Assembly (NCBI RefSeq): GCF_001667265.1
Contig: NZ_LZHW01000020.1
Coordinates: 1 to 63,647 of the forward strand
DNA length: 63,647 nucleotides
Direction: 5' to 3'
From: Mycobacterium sp. ACS4331
GTDB taxonomy: Bacteria > Actinomycetota > Actinomycetes > Mycobacteriales > Mycobacteriaceae
In this document: positions 33,413 through 43,680 of the stretch, one piece after another
Layout: each line of letters starts with the position of its first letter
How positions within the stretch are numbered: position 1 is the first letter of the stretch
Program-made: the position numbers and the translations under genes
Notes under the pieces: model-generated
Seen by the model: the letters and a program-made list of their open reading frames with translations, nothing else
What the model was told of the DNA's origin: nothing
Database searches by the model: none

Positions 33413-34605
33413 AGTCGGCCCAGCGCCGTCACGGGGTTCTGCACGTAGTCGGCGAACAGGCGCAGGAATCCGCCGGCCGATCCGCCGTCGCAGACGCGGT
33501 GGTCGAAGCTCAACGACAACTGAGTGACCTTGCGCGCGACGATCTCGCCGTCAACCACCCACGGCCGATCGATGATGCGGCCCACGCCCAGGATGGCTGC
33601 CTCGGGGTGGTTGATGATCGCGGCCGACCCGTCCACTCCGAACACCCCGTAGTTGTTCAAGGTGACAGTGCCACCGGACATCTGGGCGGGAGTCAGCCGG
33701 CCGTCGCGCGCCGAGGCGATGAGGTCGGCCAGTCTCTCCGACAGGGTCACGGTGTCGAGTGTGTCCGCGTGCGCCAGCACCGGGACCACCAGTCCGCGTG
33801 GCGACTGTACGGCCACTCCAAGGTGAATGTGATTGTGCTGCAAAATCTCCTGCCGGTCGGCGTCGAAAGTTGCGTTCAGCTCCGGGAACTGCCGCAGTGC
33901 GGCGACGCTCAGCCGGCCCAGCAGGGCCAGCAGACTGACCGGCTGGGTCTGGTCGAGCAGCCGCTTGGCCTGCAACAGCCCGGTTGCATCCACGTCGACC
34001 CAGGTGGTGGCATCGGGGATCTCGCGGCGGCTGGTGCCGAGCTTCTCGGCGATGGCCCGACGGATGCCGGTGACCGGGATGCGGTGCGTGTCCTGGTCGA
34101 CGGACGGGGGAGTTGTGACCATCCGCTCGACGTCGTCCCGGGTGACGACGCCACCGGCGCCGGTGGGAGACAGCCGGTTCAGGTCCACCCCGTGCCGCCG
34201 CGCCAGGTTACGCACGATCGGCGAGATGACCTTCACGGGCGTGCCGCGGCCGGGTGCCGGCGCGTGGCGCCGCCGGCGCCGCGGTCCCTCCTCGACACTG
34301 GTTCCGTAGCCGATGAGCACGTTGCCCGATCCGGCACGCTCCTCGGCGCGGTGCTCGGCGAACTCATCCGGGCGCACGGTGATCAACGGTGCACCGACCG
34401 CCAGGGTGGCGCCGGGATCTCCGTGCAGTTCGACCACGGTGCCGGCGAAGGGGACCGGCACCTCGACCGATGCCTTGGCGGTCTCCACCTCCACCACCGG
34501 CTGGTCGATCGCAACCGTGTCGCCGACGGCGACCAGCCAGCCGGCGATCGCCGCCTCGGGCAGCCCCTCGCCCAGGTCTGGCAATACGAAGGTCTGATCG
34601 CTCAC
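33409..34605 (-). CDS. bkdC: Branched-chain 2-oxo acid dehydrogenase E2
   Basis: A 398-residue dihydrolipoyl acyltransferase forming the core of the complex. An N-terminal lipoyl domain carries the modified Lys44 (ETAKASV), a peripheral-subunit-binding domain is at about 128-165 (ISPIVRNLARRHGVDLNRLS, TGAGGVVTRDDV), and the catalytic domain ends with SFDHRVCDGG, the His-x3-Asp-Gly acyltransferase motif. It has a single lipoyl domain. GTG 34605 overlaps the E1-beta stop as GTGA. I call it branched-chain rather than pyruvate-specific because of the Lrp regulator and Leu/Val-type dehydrogenase beside it. Confidence 0.88.
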   Translation of the reverse strand: MSDQTFVLPDLGEGLPEAAIAGWLVAVGDTVAIDQPVVEVETAKASVEVPVPFAGTVVELHGDPGATLAVGAPLITVRPDEFAEHRAEERAGSGNVLIGYGTSVEEGPRRRRRHAPAPGRGTPVKVISPIVRNLARRHGVDLNRLSPTGAGGVVTRDDVERMVTTPPSVDQDTHRIPVTGIRRAIAEKLGTSRREIPDATTWVDVDATGLLQAKRLLDQTQPVSLLALLGRLSVAALRQFPELNATFDADRQEILQHNHIHLGVAVQSPRGLVVPVLAHADTLDTVTLSERLADLIASARDGRLTPAQMSGGTVTLNNYGVFGVDGSAAIINHPEAAILGVGRIIDRPWVVDGEIVARKVTQLSLSFDHRVCDGGSAGGFLRLFADYVQNPVTALGRL

Positions 34606-35606
34606 GCGCTGACCACCCAGCGGTCGTCGGGCTGATCGTCCCACTGCAGACGCTCCACCGCGTCGAGGATGCGGTCGACCGTCGGCAGGTGCCATCGCTC
34701 GAGTCGTGGTGGCGGAAAGGGGATGTCGTACCCGGTCACCCGGAGCACCGGAGCGGCCAGGTGGTGGAAACACCGCTCCTGGACTCGTGCGGCGATCTCG
34801 GCGGCCACCCCCGCGAAACCCTGTGCCTCCTGGACGATCACGCAGCGGCCGGTGCGGCGGACCGAAGCCGTGACGGTCTCGTCGTCGAACGGCACGATCG
34901 ACCTCAGGTCGATCACCTCGATGTCGCGGCCCTCGGCGGCCGCCGTCTCGGCGGCTCGCAGCGCCGGCTCCACCGTCGGGCCGTAGGCCACCAGGGTCAC
35001 GTCGGTGCCGGAGCGCAGCACCTGGGCGCGTCCGATCCCCGGGCCACGCTGCAGTTCGACGTCGGCCCGGGAGAAGTACAGCCGCTTGGGTTCGAGGAAG
35101 ACGACCGGGTCCGGATCGTCGATCGCCGCACGCAGCAGACCGTAGGCGTCGGCGACACCGGCCGGGGTGACGACCTTCAGCCCGGGGGTGTGGGCGTAGT
35201 AGGCCTCACTGGAGTCGCAGTGATGCTCCACGCCGCCGATGCCGCCGGCGTAGGGGACCCGGATCACCAGCGGCGCCGACAACGCACCGCGGGTGCGGTT
35301 GCGCAACTTGGCGACATGCGAGGCGATCTGCTCGAATGCCGGGTAGGCGAAGGCATCGAACTGCATCTCGACGACCGGCCGAAAGCCGCCCATCGCCATG
35401 CCCACCGCAAATCCGACGATTCCGGACTCGGCCAGCGGCGTGTCGAAACAGCGATCCCCGCCGAATGTTTCGGCCAGTCCGTCGGTGACCCGGAAGACAC
35501 CGCCGAGCCGGCCGACGTCCTCACCGAAGACCAGCACCGAATCGTCGTCGGCCAGCGCGTCGCGGAGTGCGGCGTTGAGCGCCTCGGCCATGGTGGTCAG
35601 GGTCAT
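34602..35606 (-). CDS. bkdB: Branched-chain 2-oxo acid dehydrogenase E1 beta
   Basis: A 334-residue transketolase-like beta subunit, pairing with the alpha subunit to bind thiamine diphosphate and decarboxylate the 2-oxo acid. The conserved pattern is FGEDVGRLGGVFRVTDGL (27-44), DTPLAESGIVGFAVGMAMGG, the Glu that activates the cofactor, and HHCDSSEAYYAHTPGLKVV. The length is normal. ATG 35606 overlaps the alpha-subunit stop by four bases. Confidence 0.92.
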   Translation of the reverse strand: MTLTTMAEALNAALRDALADDDSVLVFGEDVGRLGGVFRVTDGLAETFGGDRCFDTPLAESGIVGFAVGMAMGGFRPVVEMQFDAFAYPAFEQIASHVAKLRNRTRGALSAPLVIRVPYAGGIGGVEHHCDSSEAYYAHTPGLKVVTPAGVADAYGLLRAAIDDPDPVVFLEPKRLYFSRADVELQRGPGIGRAQVLRSGTDVTLVAYGPTVEPALRAAETAAAEGRDIEVIDLRSIVPFDDETVTASVRRTGRCVIVQEAQGFAGVAAEIAARVQERCFHHLAAPVLRVTGYDIPFPPPRLERWHLPTVDRILDAVERLQWDDQPDDRWVVSA

Positions 35607-36727
35607 CGGGGGTCCTCCGAGAGTTCGAGAAGTGCTTCGGCGCGGGCCTGTTCGTGCTGCTCGACAAGCTGGCTGGTGGGCGTGGCGTAGACATGCCGGA
35701 ACAGATCGTCGACGTCGACGGGGCGATCACGGTTCATGCCGTCGCGGATCGCGGTCGCGAGCTCCTCGGCCTCGGTGGCCACCGTGGCGGCGTAGTCGTC
35801 GTCCAGCAGACCTTCGGCGCGCAGATGGATCTCCAGTCGCCGCAGCGGATCTCGGGGAAGCCACTGCGCCACTTCCTCCTCGGTGCGGTAACGCCGCGGA
35901 TCGTCGGCGTTGGTGTGCCCCGACATCCGATAGGTGCGCGCCTCGATGATGACCGGACCGTTGCCGGCCAGCACGTGTTCCCGGGCGGCGTCGAGCACCG
36001 CGAGCATCGCGACCGGATCGTTGCCGTCCACCTGCTCACTGCCGATGCCGTATCCGACACCCTTGTGTGCCAACGATGGTGCGACGGACTGACGGGCCAG
36101 CGGCACGCTGATCGCGAAACCGTTGTTCTGTACCAGGAAGATCACCGGCGCGTGGAACACGGCGGCGAAGTTGAGCGCTTCATGGAAATCGCCTTCGCTG
36201 GTGGCGCCGTCACCGCACATCGCGAGCACTGCCGCTGCGGCGGACCTGCGGTCCAGGGCGTGGGCCAGTCCCGCGGCGTGCAGCAGTTGGGTGGCCAGCG
36301 GTGTGGCCTGGGGCGCGGTGTGGTGCCGGACCGGGTCGAAACAGCAGTGCCAGTCGCCGGCCAGCGACCTCAAGACGTCCACCGGGTCGACGCCGCGGGC
36401 CGCCAGCGTCATGGAGTCGCGGTAGGTGGGGAACAGCCAGTCTTCGCTGCGCAGACACATGGCCGCGGCGATCTGGCAGGCCTCCTGGCCGCGTGAGGAT
36501 GGGTACACCGCGAGTCGGCCCTGCTTGGTCAGGGCGGCCGCCTGTTCGTCGAACCGCCTGCCGAGCACCATGTTGCGGTACATGGCCAGCAGTCGCCGAC
36601 CGTCGGGGCGCCGATAGCGGGCCTCGCTGACCACCGGTCTCCCGTCTGGGTCGAGGTACTGCACGGCCGAGTCGGCGGGAAGGAATCTCTGATACAGGGC
36701 AACGTCGGCCGGTTCGACGACGGTCAC
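35603..36727 (-). CDS. bkdA: Branched-chain 2-oxo acid dehydrogenase E1 alpha
   Basis: A 374-residue alpha subunit of the thiamine-diphosphate E1 component. The cofactor/Mg motif is GDGATSEGDFHEALNFAAVF, continuing to VQNNGFAIS. The regulatory loop is YRMSGHTNADDPRRYR, the region that is phosphorylated in animal enzymes. I start at GTG 36727, which follows GGAGGA with a suitable gap; a TTG four codons earlier would overlap that ribosome site. It is the first gene of the operon bkdA-bkdB-bkdC-lpd-thioesterase and is divergent from the Lrp-type regulator. Confidence 0.92.
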   Translation of the reverse strand: MTVVEPADVALYQRFLPADSAVQYLDPDGRPVVSEARYRRPDGRRLLAMYRNMVLGRRFDEQAAALTKQGRLAVYPSSRGQEACQIAAAMCLRSEDWLFPTYRDSMTLAARGVDPVDVLRSLAGDWHCCFDPVRHHTAPQATPLATQLLHAAGLAHALDRRSAAAAVLAMCGDGATSEGDFHEALNFAAVFHAPVIFLVQNNGFAISVPLARQSVAPSLAHKGVGYGIGSEQVDGNDPVAMLAVLDAAREHVLAGNGPVIIEARTYRMSGHTNADDPRRYRTEEEVAQWLPRDPLRRLEIHLRAEGLLDDDYAATVATEAEELATAIRDGMNRDRPVDVDDLFRHVYATPTSQLVEQHEQARAEALLELSEDPR

Positions 36728-36882
36728 GGCTTCCTCCAAGTTGCTGGATGTCCTACGATCGTCGGCATCCGGTGGCTGGGTGACAACACTGATGCAGGTT
36801 CTGTGGACGGATTGAGCAAATCGGGGGTCACCGGTGGCAATATGTGCGTGAGCAACGGCGATTGAAAGTGTCCGGTGAACAG

Positions 36883-37347
36883 ATGGACGAGACCCGCTTC
36901 ACCCTCGATGACGTCGACCGGCGGCTGATCAGGGAGCTCGTCCGGGACGGCCGACAGTCGATGCTGGCGCTGGCCCAACGTGCACACATCTCCCGGACAC
37001 ACGTCTACGCGCGCATCGAGCGTTTGGAGAAGGCCGGTGTGATCGAGGGTTTCACCGCCCGGATCAACATGGAGCGAGCCGGATTCGCCACATCGGCACT
37101 GATCGCGCTGACCATCCTGCAGGACGCGTGGCGTGGCCTGTCCGAACAGTTGAAGACACTGCGTCATGTCGAGCGATTCACGCTCGTGGGCGGGGACTTC
37201 GATGTTCTGGTGGTGGTGCGCGCGCCCGACAACAAGACGCTGCGCGACGTAGTGCTCGAACAGATCCACAGTCTACCTGGAATCCGTTCGAGCCGAACGT
37301 GGTTGGTGTTCGAGGAGTGGAGCGACCAGCGCTGCGAATGGTTGTGA
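36883..37347 (+). CDS. Lrp/AsnC-family regulator
   Basis: A 154-residue feast/famine regulator. The winged helix-turn-helix is at about 7-50 (LDDVDRRLIRELVRDGRQSM, ALAQRAHISRTHVYARIERL) and the RAM ligand-binding domain is from about 65 (ALIALTILQDAWRGLSEQLK, VGGDFDVLVVVRAPDNKTLR). I chose ATG 36883; GTG 36868 and 36844 are in-frame alternatives. It is divergent from the bkd operon and convergent with the amino-acid dehydrogenase, so it most likely senses a branched-chain amino acid and controls both, as BkdR does in pseudomonads. No Lrp box could be marked with confidence in 36728-36882. Confidence 0.88.
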   Translation: MDETRFTLDDVDRRLIRELVRDGRQSMLALAQRAHISRTHVYARIERLEKAGVIEGFTARINMERAGFATSALIALTILQDAWRGLSEQLKTLRHVERFTLVGGDFDVLVVVRAPDNKTLRDVVLEQIHSLPGIRSSRTWLVFEEWSDQRCEWL

Positions 37348-37354
37348 GGGCCGG

Positions 37355-38527
<1,173 letters not shown>

Positions 38528-38574
38528 TCACGCCCCGTGCGCCTGGGCGCCGACGGTGGACAGTCTGCTTGGTG

Positions 38575-39783
38575 TCAGCCGACGGGGACACCGCGCCGGA
38601 TGACGGTGCGAACCCGTTCGGGCAGCCCGTGCACCGACACCTCCGAACCCGCCAGCAGCACCAGGTTGGCCAGCTTGCCCGGCGCCAGCTCACCGATGTC
38701 GGCGCCGGCGTCCAGCAGCTCGGCCGCCGAGGTGGTGGCTGCGCGCAGCGCGTCGACCGCCGAGATGCCCAACCGGTTCATCAACTCCAGCTCGCGCAGG
38801 TTCTCACCGTGTCGGGAGATGCCCGCATCGGTGCCCATCGCCATGCGCACCCCGGCCGAATGGGCCAGCCGCACGGACGCCTCGTGGGCCTCGATCGCGG
38901 CGAGTGCCTTCTGGCGCATGGTCTCTGGAATCCCGCCGGAGATCTCGGATTGGCGCAGGATCGCGTGCGGCGCGGACAGTGTCGGCACCAGCCAGGTCCG
39001 GTTCTGCACCATCATGTCCACCGCCTCGTCGTCGAGGTACACGCCGTGCTCAATCGAGCGCACCCCCGCGCGGATGGCGTTCTTGACGCCCTGGGCGCCC
39101 TGTGCGTGGGCCATGACGTGGACGTGGGCGGCTCGCGCTTCGGACATCAGCACCGCGAGCTCCTCATCACACAGCTGTGCGCGGCGAGGGTCGCTGCGTG
39201 GACTGATCACGCCTCCGGTGGTGGCGACCTTGAGCACGTCCGCTCCGGCACGCACGAGTTCGCGCGCCGCCCGGCGCATCTCGTCGGCGCCGTCGACCAC
39301 GGTTGCGGGACGGCCCGGGTGCGGGGGCCACAGTGCGTGCACGCATTCGCCTGAGGGCAGCCATTCGTCGGCGTGCCCGCCGGTCTGGCTCAGCATGCCG
39401 ATGGCGATCTGCATGTCGGGACCGTCGATGAGGCCGGTGGCCACGGCCTGCTTGACGCCGAGGTCGGCGCCCGCGGCGTCCCGGACGGTGGTGACACCGG
39501 CGCGCAGCGTCAGCTGCAGATTGCGCGCGGCCTGAAAGAACCTCAGGGAGAACGGGGTCTGGATCAGGCGCATGGTGTCGACATCATCGAGCATCACGTG
39601 CACGTGGGTGTCGATGAAGCCCGGCACGACCAGCTGATCGGTGGCGTCGATGGCGGTGTCGGCGTCCAGGTCGATGCCGACATCGATGATTCGCTCCCCT
39701 TCGATCAGGACGTCGGCCGGTGCCGCAGTTCCGCCGACGGGGTCGAAGACGTGGCCACCCCGGACCACGAGGCGGTCGGTCAT
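38575..39783 (-). CDS. Metal-dependent amidohydrolase
   Basis: A 402-residue amidohydrolase-superfamily enzyme (imidazolonepropionase / Xaa-Pro dipeptidase-like group), a cytoplasmic TIM-barrel hydrolase acting on C-N bonds. Metal ligands are His60 and His62 (DTHVHV), the bridging Lys in LKVATTGG, His in MAHAQG and SIEHGV, and Asp in GTDAG. Its start overlaps the TetR stop by four bases (ATGA), so the two form an operon divergent from the LLM-led operon at 40521. It probably hydrolyses a ring amide or lactam in the pathway of this island; the substrate is not deducible. Confidence 0.85.
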   Translation of the reverse strand: MTDRLVVRGGHVFDPVGGTAAPADVLIEGERIIDVGIDLDADTAIDATDQLVVPGFIDTHVHVMLDDVDTMRLIQTPFSLRFFQAARNLQLTLRAGVTTVRDAAGADLGVKQAVATGLIDGPDMQIAIGMLSQTGGHADEWLPSGECVHALWPPHPGRPATVVDGADEMRRAARELVRAGADVLKVATTGGVISPRSDPRRAQLCDEELAVLMSEARAAHVHVMAHAQGAQGVKNAIRAGVRSIEHGVYLDDEAVDMMVQNRTWLVPTLSAPHAILRQSEISGGIPETMRQKALAAIEAHEASVRLAHSAGVRMAMGTDAGISRHGENLRELELMNRLGISAVDALRAATTSAAELLDAGADIGELAPGKLANLVLLAGSEVSVHGLPERVRTVIRRGVPVG

Positions 39784-40412
39784 TCGGCGTCGTGCCCGGC
39801 GGGTGCGTACAGCGTGTTGATCCAGATCGTGGTCAGCGCCGCGGCCGCGGTGGCCGGGTCGGTGCCGGACTGCTGGCCGAACGCCGCGATCAGATACCGC
39901 TCATTCATCCATGTGAGCGCCTTCGCGACCTCGTGCGGGTCGGTGATGTGGCTGCGCCCGGCCGCGACATCCGCCTCGATGCGCCGCGCCGTACGCTCGG
40001 CCAGGCGATCGGCGAGCTCGCCGTACAGGGCGCCGATCTCGGGGTCGTGGCGCGCGGTGTCGGAGATCGCCTCGATCAGCCGGCCGTGCTCGACCCAGAG
40101 CGCCGTGAGCGCCTCCAGGCTGCGGCGCAGCTCGGCCACCGGATCGTCGGACTCGGCCAGCCAGTTGTCGGCGACGTGGTCCAACTCGAGGCCGACATCG
40201 CTGAGCATCGTCATCAGCAGGTGCTGCCGATCGTCGAAGTGGCGGTAGAAGGCGGTGCGTGCCACGTCGGCGGCCGAGGTGATGTCGTCGAGCGAGATCT
40301 CGGTCCAGGCCTTCTGCTCGAGCAGGCCGTGGGCGGCGTCGAGAAGCCGGCGGCGGGCATTGCGGCGGTGCTCCCGTCGGCGCGCCTGCAGATCTGACTG
40401 GCGAGCGGTCAT
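39780..40412 (-). CDS. TetR regulator of the Mo-hydroxylase island
   Basis: A 210-residue TetR-family repressor with a DNA-binding domain at about 18-64 (NARRRLLDAAHGLLEQKAWT, then ITSAADVARTAFYRHFDDRQ). I place the start at ATG 40412; a much longer frame upstream is antisense to the LLM gene. It is the only regulator gene in this island, it is co-transcribed with the amidohydrolase, and the 22-bp operator 40457-40478 lies 45 bases upstream of its start. The second copy of that operator is 7.5 kb away in front of the Mo-hydroxylase large subunit, so it likely controls both ends. Confidence 0.88.
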   Translation of the reverse strand: MTARQSDLQARRREHRRNARRRLLDAAHGLLEQKAWTEISLDDITSAADVARTAFYRHFDDRQHLLMTMLSDVGLELDHVADNWLAESDDPVAELRRSLEALTALWVEHGRLIEAISDTARHDPEIGALYGELADRLAERTARRIEADVAAGRSHITDPHEVAKALTWMNERYLIAAFGQQSGTDPATAAAALTTIWINTLYAPAGHDAE

Positions 40413-40456
40413 GCGGTCCAGTCTCGCACACCCCACACAGGAAGTTGGACGCAAAC

Positions 40457-40478
40457 GTTGACATGGTGTCACACTTGT
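40457..40478. promoter_or_regulatory. 22-bp operator, copy 1 (TetR / LLM divergent promoters)
   Basis: The core is a perfect TGACA-TGG-TGTCA palindrome (40459-40471). On the plus strand it begins with TTGACA, a consensus -35 box, so a repressor here would block polymerase. The 22 bases recur at 47957-47978 in opposite orientation with one mismatch. Confidence 0.72.
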
Positions 40479-40520
40479 AGTTCGCTTGGTCACCATCCTG
40501 CTGCGGAAGGGCGTGACGCT

Positions 40521-41507
40521 GTGCGATTGAGTTTGTCTTTCACCGGGTTCGGGCCGATCCTGGCCGACCTGCCGGCGGTGCACGCCGCCGAGGAATGCGG
40601 ATTCGACGGCGTGTGGTACGCCGAACACATCTGCGCTCACGACGCGGTGGTGCCCGCAACGATCTACCTGCGGGAGACGCAGCGCCTCGAGCTGGCGCTG
40701 ATGGGGATCAACCCCGCCAGCCGGCACCCGGGTGCCGCGGCGATGGAACTGGCGTCGCTGGCCGAGATCGCCCCCGGGCGGGTGCGTGCCGCAATCGGCA
40801 CCGGGGTGCCCGACATGGTGGCCAAGCTCGGCCGCTCGGTCGACAAGCCGATCGCCACCACCGTGGCGCTGTATCAGTCGCTCAAGGCGGCGCTGAATGG
40901 CACCGAAATCACCGACCAGTACCCGGGTTTCAGCTTCGCCCAGTACCAGCTGAACCCGTTGGCGCCGCCGCCGGCCCTGGACATCATGGCGGTGCGCCCG
41001 CGCATGGTGCGGGCCGCGGCGCAGTATGCCGACGGCCTGTGTCTCAGTGCCGGGTCGTCGCGGGCGTATCTCACCGAGACCGTCACGGAAGTGGAACGGT
41101 TGCTGGCCGAATACGGCCGGTCCCGCGAGGAGTTCCGGATCTCGGTCGTCGTGCCCGCGGTCGTCGGCGACGACCTCGCGCAGGCGCGGGCGCAGGTCGC
41201 GTCGGTGCTGGCGACCTTTGACGCGCCGACGCTGGAACACCTGTCAGCGGGTGCGATTGCGCCCAACGCACTGGTGGAGGCGGTGGCCTCCGGCGGACCA
41301 GCCGCGGTGGCGAAGGTGCTCACCGCCGAAGTGGTCGACGCCATGGCACTGGTGTGCGGACCCGACGGTGTGGGCGAAGCGCTGGCCGCCTACGCCGGCA
41401 CCGGCGTCGATGAGATCGCGATCGCCCCTCTCATGCCGCCTGATCAGGTGCCGGATCTGGTCAAGCTGCTGGCCGCGAGCCGGCCGGCCCCAGCCGCCAT
41501 GTCCTGA
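40521..41507 (+). CDS. LLM-class F420-dependent oxidoreductase
   Basis: A 328-residue luciferase-like TIM-barrel enzyme. The family start RLSLSFTGFGPILADLPAVH, the segment AEECGFDGVWYAEH, RVRAAIGTGVPDM, and a C-terminal VCGPDGVGEAL segment fit the F420-dependent branch common in mycobacteria, although a flavin monooxygenase cannot be excluded. GTG 40521 follows GAAGGG. It leads the plus-strand operon of the island, under operator copy 1. Possible roles are reduction of a double bond or ring after Mo-dependent hydroxylation. Confidence 0.85.
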   Translation: MRLSLSFTGFGPILADLPAVHAAEECGFDGVWYAEHICAHDAVVPATIYLRETQRLELALMGINPASRHPGAAAMELASLAEIAPGRVRAAIGTGVPDMVAKLGRSVDKPIATTVALYQSLKAALNGTEITDQYPGFSFAQYQLNPLAPPPALDIMAVRPRMVRAAAQYADGLCLSAGSSRAYLTETVTEVERLLAEYGRSREEFRISVVVPAVVGDDLAQARAQVASVLATFDAPTLEHLSAGAIAPNALVEAVASGGPAAVAKVLTAEVVDAMALVCGPDGVGEALAAYAGTGVDEIAIAPLMPPDQVPDLVKLLAASRPAPAAMS

Positions 41508-41538
41508 GCACACATTCGCCTCAACAGTGGGAGAAGAG

Positions 41539-41979
41539 ATGACAACCAACACATCCGCAGTCGAAGCCGACGTCGCCGAGATCATGCGACTGCACCGGGA
41601 ATTCGTCGACGCCAACGGTCCGTTGGACTCCAGCTACCTTCGGCGTCGCGTCACTGCCACGCCGGGGGAACTGGTGTGGTACAACCTCAACGGCTCGGCC
41701 TACATCGGCCAGGATCACATCGCCGGGTTGTGGGACACGTTGTCGGCCAACATGAGTTCACCGGCGGTCAGCACCGAACTGCGCGACGAGCGGGTCGAGG
41801 TGGACGGCGATGTCGCATGGGTGACCTACCTCAGCCGCTACCAGGGCGACTTCGGCGCGATGGGCACCTTCGACGGCGGTATGCGCAGCACCGAGATCTG
41901 GCGCCGACGCAACGGAGACTGGGAACTGGTGCACACTCATTTCTCGGTGCACGTGCCCGACCAGATGAACGGCCTGTGA
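41539..41979 (+). CDS. SnoaL/NTF2-like protein
   Basis: A 146-residue alpha+beta cup protein of the SnoaL-like (DUF4440-type) group. An N-terminal helix (EADVAEIMRLHREFVDANG) is followed by the curved sheet ending in STEIWRRRNGDWELVHTHFS. Such proteins act as small isomerases, cyclases or binding proteins. Thirty-one bases separate it from the LLM gene, and GGGAGAAG precedes ATG 41539. The exact reaction is unknown. Confidence 0.82.
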   Translation: MTTNTSAVEADVAEIMRLHREFVDANGPLDSSYLRRRVTATPGELVWYNLNGSAYIGQDHIAGLWDTLSANMSSPAVSTELRDERVEVDGDVAWVTYLSRYQGDFGAMGTFDGGMRSTEIWRRRNGDWELVHTHFSVHVPDQMNGL

Positions 41980-42010
41980 CCGTGCCGCCGACGGGTGAGC
42001 GGAGCTGACC

Positions 42011-42823
42011 ATGCGGCGGATCGACGTCGAGGGCCCCCACGGCCGCATCAGCTGCCTCCGGAGCGAGGCCGGTTCGGCTCACACCCCGGTGGTGTTGGTG
42101 CACGGTATCAACGGGGCCGCCACCGAATGGGCCCCATGCGCAGAGTATTTCGTCGACCGCAGCGTCGTCGCGGTGGATCTGCGCGGTCACGGCGAGTCGG
42201 AGCCGGGGGGCGAGTACGGCGCGGCCGACTATGCCGCCGACATCAGTGCGGTGATGGCGGCCCTCGACATCACCCGTGCGCACCTGGTCGGCTCCTCGTT
42301 CGGCGGTGGTGTGTGCCTGACCCTGGCTGCGGCCGATCCCGGCCGCGTCGCATCGCTGAGCCTGATCGGCGGTGCGCTGAGCATCGCCGGCGGTGTCGAC
42401 GTGGACGCTGCCGTGGCCGAACTGCGTCGGGTGGGTACGGAGAAGTTCCTGGCGCAGTTGGCCCCGGCGAGCTTCGGCCCCAGCGCCCCGGCCGAGATGG
42501 TGCGGGAGTTGGTGCGTTCGGCTGCCGGCCGGGATGAGGCCGTGGTCGAGCGGGTGCTGCGCGCTGCGCTGACCTCAGATGTCAGCGCGGCGGCGGCCAG
42601 AGTGCGGGCCCCTGCACTGGTGCTGACCGGCGAGCATGACCAGACCTGCCCACCCGCAGTCGGTTCGGCGCTCGCCGCGGCGCTGGGCACTGATTGCCGG
42701 GTGCTCGCCGGGCTCGGACACCTGGCGCACATCGAAGATCCTGAGCAGGTTGCCCGCCTGGTCGCCGAACACCACAGCCGAGTCGAGGCCATCCGCCCGA
42801 GCGCGGCCACGGGAGGGTGCTGA
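42011..42823 (+). CDS. Alpha/beta hydrolase
   Basis: A 270-residue alpha/beta-fold hydrolase. The oxyanion segment is VLVHGING, the nucleophile is Ser96 in GSSFGG, the acid is Asp in TGEHDQTCPP, and His is in LGHLAHIED, so the catalytic triad is complete. It resembles meta-cleavage-product and enol-lactone hydrolases, so carbon-carbon or ester hydrolysis after ring opening is plausible. Its stop overlaps the next ATG by one base (TGATG). Confidence 0.88.
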   Translation: MRRIDVEGPHGRISCLRSEAGSAHTPVVLVHGINGAATEWAPCAEYFVDRSVVAVDLRGHGESEPGGEYGAADYAADISAVMAALDITRAHLVGSSFGGGVCLTLAAADPGRVASLSLIGGALSIAGGVDVDAAVAELRRVGTEKFLAQLAPASFGPSAPAEMVRELVRSAAGRDEAVVERVLRAALTSDVSAAAARVRAPALVLTGEHDQTCPPAVGSALAAALGTDCRVLAGLGHLAHIEDPEQVARLVAEHHSRVEAIRPSAATGGC

Positions 42824-43680
42824 TGCGTCCGGCGCCATTCGACTACGTCGCGCCCACCACTGTCGCGCAGGTCTGCGCCGAACTGGCCGAGGACCCCGCC
42901 GGAACCCGGGTCCTGGCCGGCGGGCAGAGCCTGATGCCGAGGCTGGTCCGGCGCCAGGAGCGCCCACGACGGCTCATCGACATCACCAGGGTGGGCGAGC
43001 TGCACGACTTCGCCGTCACCGTCCAAGGTCTGCGGGTCGGTGCGGCGGTGACCCAGCGCACCGCCGAGAAACACCCCGCCACAGCGTCCTTCGGCCTGCT
43101 GGCGCAGGCACTGCCGTGGGTCGGCAAGGTGACGACGCGCAACCGCGGCACGGTGTGCGGAAGTCTGGCGAATGCCAATCCGGCCGCGGAACTGGGGGTG
43201 TGTCTGATGGTCCTCGGTGGCGAGGTGACCGCGGTGTCGGCGCGCGGGGAGAGGAGCATTTCCGCCGCCGACTTCTTCGGCCCGCCGGGCCGCACGGCCC
43301 TCGCCGACGACGAACTGCTGCACAGCGTGCGGTTCGATCGACCGGCCGCCGATACGGTGGGCCGCTTCGAGGAGGTGACCCTGCGCGGTGCCGGTGACAC
43401 GCCACTGCTCAGCGTTGCCCTCAGTGCGCGCACCGGCGGTGACCCGGACCTGCGGATCGGACTCGGCGCCGAGGGACAGCCCCCGACGCTGGCTCCCCAC
43501 GAGGTCACCGCCGCGCTGGCCGGATCGCTCGACGATCGGAGTATCGACGACGCGGTCCAATCCTGGGTCGCACGACTTGCTTTCGGCGCTGACTCGCGTG
43601 CCGGCGCGCAGCACCGCCGACAGTTGGCGGTCAACGTGGTGGCCCGCCAGTTGCGTCGGTTACGAGAGGACCTGCCATGA
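42823..43680 (+). CDS. Mo-hydroxylase FAD subunit (CoxM-like)
   Basis: A 285-residue medium subunit of a xanthine-dehydrogenase-family hydroxylase. FAD binds at LAGGQSLMP (31-39) and in TTRNRGTVCGSLANANPAAE, followed by the CoxM C-terminal domain. It takes electrons from the iron-sulfur subunit and gives them to the acceptor. I chose ATG 42823 over GTG 42817 because GGAGGG has the right distance and the ATG overlaps the previous stop. The 2Fe-2S subunit follows with an ATGA overlap, but the large subunit is on the other strand. Confidence 0.9.
   Translation: MRPAPFDYVAPTTVAQVCAELAEDPAGTRVLAGGQSLMPRLVRRQERPRRLIDITRVGELHDFAVTVQGLRVGAAVTQRTAEKHPATASFGLLAQALPWVGKVTTRNRGTVCGSLANANPAAELGVCLMVLGGEVTAVSARGERSISAADFFGPPGRTALADDELLHSVRFDRPAADTVGRFEEVTLRGAGDTPLLSVALSARTGGDPDLRIGLGAEGQPPTLAPHEVTAALAGSLDDRSIDDAVQSWVARLAFGADSRAGAQHRRQLAVNVVARQLRRLREDLP

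Noticed and set aside
39780..41240. N-terminal extension of the TetR gene to 41240
   Set aside because: The extra residues are antisense to the LLM gene and not protein-like; ATG 40412 gives a normal 210-residue TetR protein.
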